Source: a virus
Length of the DNA stretch: 22,000 nt
Reading direction: 5' to 3' (one strand)
Virus record (IMG/VR): IMGVR_UViG_3300029787_000377
Coordinates: 1 to 22,000 of that record
Below the pieces are notes generated by a model. It worked only from the letters and a program-made list of their open reading frames with translations. It was not told the DNA's origin and made no database searches. Position 1 is the stretch's first letter. Each line of letters starts with the position of its first letter. A program made the position numbers and the translations under genes. Shown here piece after piece: positions 6,729 to 13,650 of the stretch.

Positions 6729-7237
6729 TGAGTTGTAAAAGAAAAGAATGTACTAATGAAGTGGTTGCTCCTAATGTTTATTGCTCTCAGTCATGTGCGG
6801 CGATTGTAAACAATAAGAGATTCATTAAAAGACACAAACAAGATCGAGGGACATACAAGTGCCTTTCTTGTCATAAAGAGCAACCCAAGAGAAGTAATAC
6901 GATGAACAAGTATTGTAATAATCAATGCCAGATGGATCACCGCCGTGCTATAAGGGACAAAAAGATAGAACAAGATCAACATATGGGGACAAGCATTGGA
7001 CATAAGCGACAATTGATTAATTATTTTAAAGACAAAAAGAAATGGTATTGCTCTCAATGTGGGATCAGCTCAGATCAAGCAGGTATGGAGCTACATCATA
7101 TTGATGGAGATCGTAGTCATAATCGATTATCAAATATTGCCGTCCTTTGCCGAAATTGTCATGGGAAGACAAACAATTTTAAGGGAATGAATAAAAATAA
7201 ATATGTGGCAGAAGAGGAGGTGGAATTTTTCTTTTAG
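6728..7237 (+). CDS. HNH endonuclease with extra zinc knuckles, 169 aa
   Basis: This is an HNH-type DNA endonuclease. The C-terminal catalytic part shows WYCSQCG (Cys108, Cys111), LHHIDGDRSHN (His123-His124, Asp126, Asn132) and CRNCHGK (Cys141, Cys144, His145), the beta-beta-alpha metal fold with a structural zinc site. Ahead of it lie two further Cys groups (3, 8, 19, 23 and 45, 48, 63, 67) that look like zinc knuckles for DNA recognition. The ATG at 6728 overlaps the previous stop as TAATG with little ribosome-binding signal, so translation probably depends on coupling. Free-standing HNH enzymes in phages may act as homing endonucleases or in host DNA cutting; the sequence does not decide which. 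Confidence 0.85.
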   Translation: MSCKRKECTNEVVAPNVYCSQSCAAIVNNKRFIKRHKQDRGTYKCLSCHKEQPKRSNTMNKYCNNQCQMDHRRAIRDKKIEQDQHMGTSIGHKRQLINYFKDKKKWYCSQCGISSDQAGMELHHIDGDRSHNRLSNIAVLCRNCHGKTNNFKGMNKNKYVAEEEVEFFF

Positions 7238-7280
7238 CCCCTATAGATAAAAGAGATATAAAGAGAGATAATAGTAGTAG

Positions 7281-7380
7281 TATATCTTGTTATATCTTGA
7301 TAACTCTTGATATATCTTGATAACTATTAGTTTATCTTGATATATCTTGATAACTATTAATAGCTATTAATAACTAATAC
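7281..7380 (+). repeat. phased decamer repeats, core TATATCTTGA
   Basis: Read in steps of ten from 7281, nearly every unit begins TA or TT and resembles TATATCTTGA or TAACTATTAA. The exact core TATATCTTGA occurs at 7291, 7311 and 7341, with one-base variants at 7281 and 7331. A longer copy, TATATCTTGATAACTATTA, occurs at 7311-7329 and 7341-7359. The strict 10-base phase puts each copy on the same face of the helix, suggesting a protein-binding array or an unwinding element. Confidence 0.65.
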
Positions 7381-7488
7381 TATATAACTATATATACTAT
7401 TATTTCCCCCGGTTGTTAATAACTTGTATCACGAGAAGACCAAACCTACAACCCCCCATGGAAAATAAATTACTTATGGGGACAAGGC

Positions 7489-7517
7489 TTGACTAGACGA
7501 ATATTAACCATTAGAAT
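7489..7517 (+). promoter_or_regulatory. sigma-70 type promoter for the replication genes
   Basis: TTGACT at 7489-7494 and TAGAAT at 7512-7517 are separated by exactly 17 bases. Transcription would start near 7524, about 30 bases ahead of the primase-helicase ATG and its GGAGACGAC site. The match points to use of host RNA polymerase. Confidence 0.6.
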
Positions 7518-7553
7518 GTGGGTGGCAAGACCCGCCAAAAGATAGGAGACGAC

Positions 7554-9254
7554 ATGACGACAGACAACAAACAAGTTGACTTTATAAAACATACAAGCTG
7601 TCCACATTGTGGATCAAGCGATGCAAATAGTGTGTACAGCGACGGACATGCTTTTTGTTTTAGTTGCCGGACATATACGGAACCACCAAAAGATCCAGAA
7701 GAGTTAGAAGAATTATTACAAACTGATAAATATAGTTATACCTCTTCTACTGCTACTGTAACCCCTATTGGTATCTATCGACCCATTGTTGATCGAGGTA
7801 TTGATGAGGATGTCTGTAGACTGTTTGGAGTAACCATTACCAACCCAGATAAACCAGAGGTAACTAAACATCACTACCCCTACTACGATAACGATGGTAT
7901 GCATATCGCTACGAAAGTCAGAAGATGTAAGGATAAGACATTCAATTTTGAGGGCAAAGTCGGCAAGTCCATGCTCTTTGGTCAACAGTTGTTTAGTAAA
8001 GGGAGTGGTAAATATATCACAATCTGTGAGGGAGAGATCGATGCTTTGTCTATCTATCAGATGATGAAGCCTAAGAATTATCCTGTAGTATCAATCAGAA
8101 CAGGAGCCGCCGGAGCAGTTAGCGATTGTAAGAAACACTATGAGTTCTTGAATAGTTTTGAAAAGATATTCTTGTGCTTTGATAATGATGATCCGGGTAA
8201 GGAAGCTCGAAAGAAAGTTGCTGAGATATTTCCGCCTAAGAAAGTGCACATCATTAATCTATCTCTTAAAGATCCAAATGAATATCTTATGCAGAATAAA
8301 CAGCGAGAGTTTATGGATCGGTATTGGTCTGCAAAACCTTATACACCAGAGGGAATTATTCTAGGTGAAAATACATGGGATCTTGTAGCTAATGACAAAG
8401 AAGTAGAATCGTTACCCTATCCATGGGATAACATGAATGAGATGACTTATGGTATGAGACTTGGAGAACTGTGTACCTTTACTGCCGGATCGGGTATTGG
8501 TAAGTCGAGTGTGATGAGAGAGTTAGCTTATCATATTATAAAGAATAGTGAACACTCAGTAGGATGTTTATTTCTCGAGGAGTCTATTGAAAGAACGGCT
8601 AAAGGTTTAATGTCTGTACATGGTAACCAACCTTTTCATCTACCGCTAACAGAAACTACAACGGAGCAGAAGAGAAGATCATGGGAAGCAACACTAGGTA
8701 CAGGACGAGTCAAACTCTGGGATCATTTTGGTTCTACAGATATTGATAACATTATATCAAAGGTGCAATACCTAGCCAGTGCTTTGGATTGTAAGTTTAT
8801 TATCTTAGATCACTTAACCATGATTGTATCAGCAATGACCGGAGACAATGAGAGGAGAGCAATCGATAGTATCATGACAAGACTAAGAACGTTAGTGCAA
8901 GAACAGAACATACATTTGATGTTAGTCTCTCATCTTAGTAGAAGAACATCATCAGATAGTGGACACGAAGAGGGAGCTATCGTTAGTCTCTCACAACTTA
9001 GAGGTTCACATGGCATTGCACAACTCTCAGACTTTTGTTTCTCGCTTGAACGAAACGGACAAGCAGATACAGAGGAGGTGCGAAACAGAACAACAGTTCG
9101 TATCTTAAAGAATAGATTTAGTGGAGAGACCGGTCCTTGTTGTTGGCTACAATGGGATAAACAATCTGGGAGATTGAGAGAGATTCCTAATCCACGATCA
9201 GGAGCAGATGATGATAGTGATTTTAAAGAGGTGTCAGATGGATTCCAAGTTTGA
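7554..9254 (+). CDS. T7 gp4-like DNA primase-helicase, 566 aa
   Basis: This bifunctional enzyme makes RNA primers and unwinds DNA at the fork. In order: a zinc-binding primase domain (Cys16, 19, 35, 38), a TOPRIM domain (CEGEIDALS near 158-166 with Glu159; DNDDPGKEA near 210-218), and a RecA-like hexameric helicase domain with Walker A GSGIGKSS (Lys317), Walker B FIILDH (Asp419), the VSHLSRR segment and LRGSHGIAQLSD. T7 gp4A has the same length, and its zinc Cys and Walker lysine lie within one residue. The acidic tail (ADDDSDFKEVSD) resembles the polymerase-contacting tail of gp4. The ATG at 7554 follows an exact GGAGACGAC site; an upstream GTG at 7518 lies inside the promoter and is rejected. 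The gene overlaps the polymerase by 17 bases. Confidence 0.95.
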   Translation: MTTDNKQVDFIKHTSCPHCGSSDANSVYSDGHAFCFSCRTYTEPPKDPEELEELLQTDKYSYTSSTATVTPIGIYRPIVDRGIDEDVCRLFGVTITNPDKPEVTKHHYPYYDNDGMHIATKVRRCKDKTFNFEGKVGKSMLFGQQLFSKGSGKYITICEGEIDALSIYQMMKPKNYPVVSIRTGAAGAVSDCKKHYEFLNSFEKIFLCFDNDDPGKEARKKVAEIFPPKKVHIINLSLKDPNEYLMQNKQREFMDRYWSAKPYTPEGIILGENTWDLVANDKEVESLPYPWDNMNEMTYGMRLGELCTFTAGSGIGKSSVMRELAYHIIKNSEHSVGCLFLEESIERTAKGLMSVHGNQPFHLPLTETTTEQKRRSWEATLGTGRVKLWDHFGSTDIDNIISKVQYLASALDCKFIILDHLTMIVSAMTGDNERRAIDSIMTRLRTLVQEQNIHLMLVSHLSRRTSSDSGHEEGAIVSLSQLRGSHGIAQLSDFCFSLERNGQADTEEVRNRTTVRILKNRFSGETGPCCWLQWDKQSGRLREIPNPRSGADDDSDFKEVSDGFQV

Positions 9255-10935
9255 TAAAGTTGTATTAGATATTGAAACGGATAGTCTTGATGCAAAGACT
9301 ATTCATTGTATTTGTATACAAGATTATGAAACCGGAGAGTTTAAAGACTTTATACAAGAACAAGGATGTGAAGAATTTAAACAATGGCATAATCAAGATA
9401 GAACTTACATCATGCACAATGGTATTAGTTTTGATGCACCAGTTCTGGAAAAGTTACTAGGTATTACAATATCACTAGATAAAATAATCGATACTCTTCT
9501 TATTTCTCAAATGACTAATGCACATAGAGATGGAGGGCATAGTTTAAAAGCTTGGGGCAGAAGACTTAAAGGTTCTGGTAAACTAGAGTTTAAAGATTTT
9601 ACTGAGTATTCAGAAGAGATGTTAAAATACTGTCGCCAAGATGTTAATCTTACCCGAAAGATATTGTTACATCTCACTCCTAAAATAAGTAGGTTTAGTA
9701 AAGAGAGTGTTAGGCTTGAACATAGAATAAGAAGAATAATAGATCAACAAGAACAGAAAGGTTTTTATCTTAATGTGGCTAAGTCTAACGATTTACTAGA
9801 GGAGTTAAAGACAAAAGCAGAAGATATCGAACAAGAGTTAGAGGCTATTTTTCCTACGGTAAGCACTCCACGATATCATAAAACAACGGGAAGAAGAATT
9901 AACGATCATGTGGATAAATTCAATCCAAATTCTAGAAAACAAATTTCAGACAGACTTATATCTCAATTTAAATGGGAGCCAAAACTTTTTACACCTACTG
10001 GACGACCCATTGTTGATGAGGGAGTTTTAAAAGATCTACCTTATCCAGAAGCAAAAAAATTAAATCAATATTTATTATATCAAAAAAGAGTTTCACAAAT
10101 TAGTTCATGGTTAAAAGCAGTAAGTTCAGATAGTAGAGTACATGGCAGAGTAATTACTCTTGGGTGTGTAACAGGCCGCATGAGTCATTATGGCCCTAAC
10201 ATGGCCCAGATTCCCGCTAGTTATTCACCGTATGGTAAAGAATGCAGATCGGTATGGACAATAGAGAACCCAGACAAGTATTGTTTAGTAGGTAGTGATG
10301 CTTCATCATTAGAGTTAAGATGCTTTGCACATTATCTAAACAACAAGCAGTTTACAGAACAAGTTGTAGATGGAGATGTGCATACCTATAATCAGAATAT
10401 TGTAGGGTTGCCAGACAGAAATACGGCAAAGACTTGGATTTATGCTTTTTTATACGGAGCCGGAGATAAGAAACTTGGTGAGATATTTGGTAAAGATGCA
10501 GAAGCCGGAGAACTTTCACGTAAAAGATATATTAATAAAGTTGATGGCATGAGGCAACTAACCAATACTTTAAACAAGTTATTAAGAGAACGTAAAAGAC
10601 AAACCGGAGAATACCAATTGATTGCTATTGATAAAAGAATACTTCTCTCTCGCTCTATACATGCAAGTTTGAATACTTTACTTCAAGGGTGTGGTGCGAT
10701 TATATGTAAACAATGGTTAATTAATATTATTGATAAGGTAGAACATAGTAAACTAGAAGCACACCCTGTTGCTAATATACATGACGAAGTTCAGTTTGAG
10801 GTAAGAAAGGATCATGCGGAAGAATTTGGTCTGATTACAAAACAAGCCATGAAAGAAGTAGAGAATCAATTATCTATACGATGTCCGTTAGATTCTGAAT
10901 TTTCTGTTGGCACGGCTTGGGATCAGACTCATTAA
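9238..10935 (+). CDS. T7-like family A DNA polymerase with 3'-5' exonuclease, 565 aa
   Basis: This replicative polymerase has an N-terminal exonuclease domain (DIETDS with Asp11/Glu13; HNGISFDAP with Asp66; YCRQD with Asp135). The polymerase domain has TGRMSHYGPNMAQIP near 312-326, motif A GSDASSLELR (Asp354), the O-helix RNTAKTWIYAFLYG (Arg394, Lys398, Tyr402, Tyr406) and motif C HDE (515-517). The O-helix Tyr402 matches T7 Tyr526. It is about 140 residues shorter than T7 gp5, and roughly 80 of these are lost between ExoIII and motif A, where T7 has its thioredoxin-binding loop. The ATG at 9238 behind AGAGGTG is chosen over 9208. Confidence 0.95.
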   Translation: MDSKFDKVVLDIETDSLDAKTIHCICIQDYETGEFKDFIQEQGCEEFKQWHNQDRTYIMHNGISFDAPVLEKLLGITISLDKIIDTLLISQMTNAHRDGGHSLKAWGRRLKGSGKLEFKDFTEYSEEMLKYCRQDVNLTRKILLHLTPKISRFSKESVRLEHRIRRIIDQQEQKGFYLNVAKSNDLLEELKTKAEDIEQELEAIFPTVSTPRYHKTTGRRINDHVDKFNPNSRKQISDRLISQFKWEPKLFTPTGRPIVDEGVLKDLPYPEAKKLNQYLLYQKRVSQISSWLKAVSSDSRVHGRVITLGCVTGRMSHYGPNMAQIPASYSPYGKECRSVWTIENPDKYCLVGSDASSLELRCFAHYLNNKQFTEQVVDGDVHTYNQNIVGLPDRNTAKTWIYAFLYGAGDKKLGEIFGKDAEAGELSRKRYINKVDGMRQLTNTLNKLLRERKRQTGEYQLIAIDKRILLSRSIHASLNTLLQGCGAIICKQWLINIIDKVEHSKLEAHPVANIHDEVQFEVRKDHAEEFGLITKQAMKEVENQLSIRCPLDSEFSVGTAWDQTH

Positions 10936-10948
10936 GTATTATAATATG

Positions 10949-10975
10949 TTGACACAAACAAAAACATACTATAAT
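10949..10975 (+). promoter_or_regulatory. promoter ahead of the ssDNA-binding protein gene
   Basis: Consensus TTGACA (10949-10954) and consensus TATAAT (10970-10975) lie in the 105-base gap between polymerase and SSB genes, separated by 15 bases, two short of ideal. TGACA and TGTCA at its two ends form a short inverted repeat that could be an operator. A separate promoter would let the SSB be made in the large amounts such proteins need. Confidence 0.5.
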
Positions 10976-11040
10976 GTCACAAATGTTCTTTATTTATTTA
11001 GGGAACGTTTAATTTTAACAACTTTTAACAAGGAGAAAAT

Positions 11041-11526
11041 ATGCCAGTAATTTCAGGCACTTGCAGTTGGGCAAAAGTCCACCAACCACATTATGATCAA
11101 TATAACGAAGACGGAGTCTTTTCAATCGATGTAACAGTTGATGCTAAGACAAAAGAATCGTTAAAAAAACTAGGTTTAATCACGAAAGTGAAAAACAAAA
11201 ATGATGAACGTAATGACTTTATTACTATTAAAAGAAAATATACACGAAAGGATGGTACCAAAAACTCTTCACCAAGAGTCGTTGATGCTAAGAAGAATCC
11301 TATTAGTCCCGATATCTTAATCGGTAATGGATCGAGTGTTAATGTTCTTTTTGATACGTATGATTATAATGTTGCCGGCAATAAAGGAGTTGGAATGTCT
11401 TTAAAAGCAGTTCAAGTAACTAAGTTGCTTGAGTACTCACCAGACGGTGGTATTGATGAATTTGCGGAAGCTGACGGCTATGTCGCTCCCTCAAAAGACC
11501 CACTAAACGATAACATTAATTTTTAA
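11041..11526 (+). CDS. T7 gp2.5-like single-stranded DNA-binding protein, 161 aa
   Basis: This is predicted to coat single-stranded DNA during replication and recombination. The first 130 residues have the alternating strand pattern of an OB fold (FSIDVTVD, FITIKRKYTRKDG, SVNVLFDTYDYN, GMSLKAVQVTKLL). The C-terminal 30 residues are acidic and end in an aromatic residue (DPLNDNINF), like the gp2.5 tail that contacts polymerase and helicase. It is shorter than T7 gp2.5 (232 aa). AAGGAG precedes the ATG, and position between polymerase and exonuclease agrees with T7-like order. Confidence 0.8.
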   Translation: MPVISGTCSWAKVHQPHYDQYNEDGVFSIDVTVDAKTKESLKKLGLITKVKNKNDERNDFITIKRKYTRKDGTKNSSPRVVDAKKNPISPDILIGNGSSVNVLFDTYDYNVAGNKGVGMSLKAVQVTKLLEYSPDGGIDEFAEADGYVAPSKDPLNDNINF

Positions 11527-11537
11527 AATATGAACGG

Positions 11538-12398
11538 ATGACGGGTTCAAAAATACATTCTTTAGTAAAAGACATTTATGGTTTGTTTGAGGACGGTAAT
11601 AAAAAAATACCGAATCAAAAAGACATAAAAGAATTTGCTGATAATATAAGCGAATCCGTCATTACCGCTCTTTCAGAAGATAGGCAAGGAAGTCGAGGAC
11701 TTCGTATGTCTAGTCTCGGTAAACCAAGCCGTCAATTATGGTATGATTTATATAAACCAGAACTTAGAGAACATATGCAGTCTCATGTAAAAATAAAGTT
11801 TTTATATGGACATATACTAGAAGCTTTGCTTTTACTTCTTGCAAAAACATCCGGACATACAGTTACAGACTCTCAAAAACCATTAGAACTTGATGGAGTT
11901 AAAGGTCATCAAGATGCAATTATTGATGGTTGGGTCATTGATGTTAAGTCGGCTTCAAGTTTTGGATTTAATAAATTTAAAAAAAATGATTTAACTAAAG
12001 AGACAGATGCCTTTGGGTACTTGGCTCAAATTGCGGCTTATGGAGAAGCAAATAAAAACAGTAAACTTGCTTTTTTAGCTATTGATAAAACAAGTGGAGC
12101 TTTAGCTTTGTGTGTTCCAGATAAAAAAGATCTACCAAATGCAAGACAAAGAATTAAAGAATTACAAAATGATTTAAAGAATAAAGATGTGCCACCTCAA
12201 AGATGTTATGAAGACGAACCTGATGGAACATCCGGCAATCGGAAACTAAGTGTTGGTTGTTCCTATTGTGCTTATAAAATGGATTGTTGGAAGGACTCGA
12301 ACAATGGTGATGGTTTGCGAAAATTTATTTATAGTAAAGGCCCTCGATGGTTAACTAAAGTTGTAAATGAACCAAATGTGAATGAAGACTTACCATAG
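11538..12398 (+). CDS. PD-(D/E)XK (RecB/Cas4-type) exonuclease, 286 aa
   Basis: This is a RecB-family nuclease, probably the functional counterpart of T7 gp6 exonuclease in host DNA breakdown and recombination. Motifs in order: SSLGKPSRQLWYD (58-70), LYGHILEAL (89-97), GHQDAIIDG with Asp126, VIDVKSAS with Asp135 and Lys137, and GYLAQIAAY with Gln164. Near the C-terminus come Cys223 and the CSYCAYKMDC cluster (Cys241, 244, 250), the spacing of iron-sulfur nucleases such as Cas4 and AddB. The usual N-terminal fourth Cys of Cas4 is not at its expected place, so Cys223 may substitute. No strong ribosome-binding site precedes the ATG. It ends directly before the endonuclease I start. Confidence 0.85.
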   Translation: MTGSKIHSLVKDIYGLFEDGNKKIPNQKDIKEFADNISESVITALSEDRQGSRGLRMSSLGKPSRQLWYDLYKPELREHMQSHVKIKFLYGHILEALLLLLAKTSGHTVTDSQKPLELDGVKGHQDAIIDGWVIDVKSASSFGFNKFKKNDLTKETDAFGYLAQIAAYGEANKNSKLAFLAIDKTSGALALCVPDKKDLPNARQRIKELQNDLKNKDVPPQRCYEDEPDGTSGNRKLSVGCSYCAYKMDCWKDSNNGDGLRKFIYSKGPRWLTKVVNEPNVNEDLP

Positions 12399-12881
12399 AT
12401 GAATATTCTTAGAAAATCAAACGGTTTCTACCGCTCTGGTTTTGAAGCCGCTGTTTGTGGAAGACTTGATGATGATAAAGTAACTTATGAATATGAAAGT
12501 TTAGTCATACCTTATATTCAACCAGAGTTGAAAAAAACATATACACCTGATATTATTTTAAGCAACGGATTGATAATTGAATTAAAAGGTCAACTTACTA
12601 AAGAAGACAGACAAAAGCATTTGTTAATTCGTGACCAAAGACCAGATTTAGATATACGATTTGTATTGCAAAATCCAAAAGTAAAACTTTACAAAAGCAG
12701 TAAAACTACTTATGGTAATTGGTTAACGAAAAATAATTTTAAATGGGCCGGTAGATTTATACCGGTGGAATGGATAGATGAGCGAGCAAAAGAAATCAAC
12801 ACAACCGACTTATTCGTCAAGTCAAGGGAAAACCCGGATCACTTTAGACCCTACACACGGTATAGCGAACGGGGAAAGTAA
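12399..12881 (+). CDS. T7 gp3-like endonuclease I (Holliday junction resolvase), 160 aa
   Basis: This closely follows T7 endonuclease I, which cuts branched DNA and degrades host DNA. Shared blocks are YRSGFE (Glu16), the YEYESLVIPYI strand, YTPDIILSNG (Asp51), IELKG (Glu61, Lys63), RQKHLLIRDQRPDLDIR and LYKSSKTTYG. The four catalytic residues of the T7 enzyme are all present at matching spacing. Length is near the T7 protein's 149 residues, with an extra basic C-terminus. The ATG directly follows the exonuclease stop with no clear ribosome-binding site, so expression probably relies on coupling. Confidence 0.95.
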   Translation: MNILRKSNGFYRSGFEAAVCGRLDDDKVTYEYESLVIPYIQPELKKTYTPDIILSNGLIIELKGQLTKEDRQKHLLIRDQRPDLDIRFVLQNPKVKLYKSSKTTYGNWLTKNNFKWAGRFIPVEWIDERAKEINTTDLFVKSRENPDHFRPYTRYSERGK

Positions 12882-12903
12882 AGAGGGAGAGGGAGAAAGA
12901 ACA

Positions 12904-13191
12904 ATGTTTAGAGCTGTGGTTTATCAAGCCCTACTTGATGCAAGTCATTTAGAACCTACTTCTAAAGAATTTACACAAGTTAAAGAAGAAGCTGTGCGAT
13001 GGTTTAGTAAAACAAGCGGAGTGACTGCTTCTTGGTTTGTTGATGTGTGTGATCTTGCCGGACTTAATTATCAGCAAGTAAGAACTTTTGCTAAGAAACT
13101 TATTGTTGATCCAAAAAATACAGAGTTTCAAAGAAAAAGATTAAACGTATTATTAAACATGAAAACAATAGACGAGGTAATTGATGACTAA
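12904..13191 (+). CDS. conserved phage hypothetical protein, 95 aa
   Basis: The ATG at 12904 is chosen because GGGAG at 12891-12895 sits 8 bases ahead and the gene then lies outside endonuclease I; a start at 12778 would overlap that gene by over 100 bases. The 95-residue protein is helical with EEAVRWFSKTSG, FVDVCDLAGLNYQQVRTFAKKL and a basic end. I have seen this 'VC-AGL-VR' pattern in small phage proteins next to nuclease genes but cannot name a family; the second half could be a helix-turn-helix, which is a guess. Confidence 0.72.
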   Translation: MFRAVVYQALLDASHLEPTSKEFTQVKEEAVRWFSKTSGVTASWFVDVCDLAGLNYQQVRTFAKKLIVDPKNTEFQRKRLNVLLNMKTIDEVIDD

Positions 13192-13414
13192 TGACCCAGT
13201 AAACAACCCAACCCATTATAAATATAATGATAAAGGTATTGAATGTATTGAAGCTATTGAAGCTGCTTTATCTGATACTGAATATGAAGGATATTTACGT
13301 GGACAAATATTTAAGTATACATGGAGATGTAACTATAAAGGCAAAAAACTTGAGGATTTAGAAAAAGCTCAATGGTATTTAAATAGATTGGTTGAGTTTG
13401 TAAAGAAACGATGA
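13184..13414 (+). CDS. DUF3310 (SaV-like) phage protein, 76 aa
   Basis: This matches the DUF3310 family of small phage proteins, often loosely labelled nucleotide kinase without proof. Typical features are the N-terminal NPTHY, ECIEAIEA, then IFKYTWRCNYKG and DLEKAQWYLNRL. The ATG at 13184 has GAGG 6 bases ahead and overlaps the preceding gene by 8 bases. It overlaps the following membrane-protein gene as ATGA. Position among nucleotide and replication genes fits a role in nucleotide supply, which is unproven. Confidence 0.88.
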   Translation: MTNDPVNNPTHYKYNDKGIECIEAIEAALSDTEYEGYLRGQIFKYTWRCNYKGKKLEDLEKAQWYLNRLVEFVKKR

Positions 13415-13650
13415 TAGAATCAGGGTTCCCGTTTTTAGAATTCTGTGCCGCTGTAAGTGCTTGTTTTTCAGTGTACTTTTACGGTAACGGATCACTTAAA
13501 GCACCTTGGGTTGGTCTTTGTGCTCAAGCCTTTTGGTGGGTCTGGACTTGGGAAGAAGAACTATACATAATGATGTTACTTAATTTATTTATGACGGTAA
13601 CTCATATTAGAAATATAATTGTAATGAAAAGGAGACGACATGACAACTAA
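13411..13650 (+). CDS. small membrane protein, 79 aa
   Basis: This is a hydrophobic 79-residue protein with three candidate membrane segments: LEFCAAVSACFSVYFYG (9-25), APWVGLCAQAFWWVWTW (31-47) and YIMMLLNLFMTVTHI (52-66). It ends with a basic RRRH tail, placing the C-terminus inside. The Trp-rich centre recalls small phage membrane proteins of unknown role. It overlaps DUF3310 by 4 bases and the ribonucleotide reductase gene by 11, so the three are co-translated. Confidence 0.68.
   Translation: MIESGFPFLEFCAAVSACFSVYFYGNGSLKAPWVGLCAQAFWWVWTWEEELYIMMLLNLFMTVTHIRNIIVMKRRRHDN

Larger units (their letters stand above)
7238..7553 (+). other. non-coding AT-rich tract, candidate replication origin/control region
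   Basis: There is no credible gene in these 316 bases. The first part is very AT-rich. From 7281 to 7380 it is built of ten consecutive 10-base units (see the repeat entry), followed by further TA-rich sequence to about 7404, then a C-rich patch at 7406-7410. CCCCAT (7454-7459) and ATGGGG (7476-7481) form an inverted repeat, and a sigma-70 type promoter follows. Position directly ahead of the primase-helicase gene, low melting stability and ordered repeats are what one expects of a phage replication origin; this is inference. Confidence 0.45.

Noticed and set aside
7454-7481. CCCCAT/ATGGGG inverted repeat as a terminator
   Set aside because: Only 6 bp with a 16-base loop and no T-run; may be a protein site at most.
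12778-12903. 42-codon N-terminal extension of the 95-aa protein
   Set aside because: It would overlap endonuclease I by over 100 bases in another frame; the ATG at 12904 has GGGAG at proper spacing.
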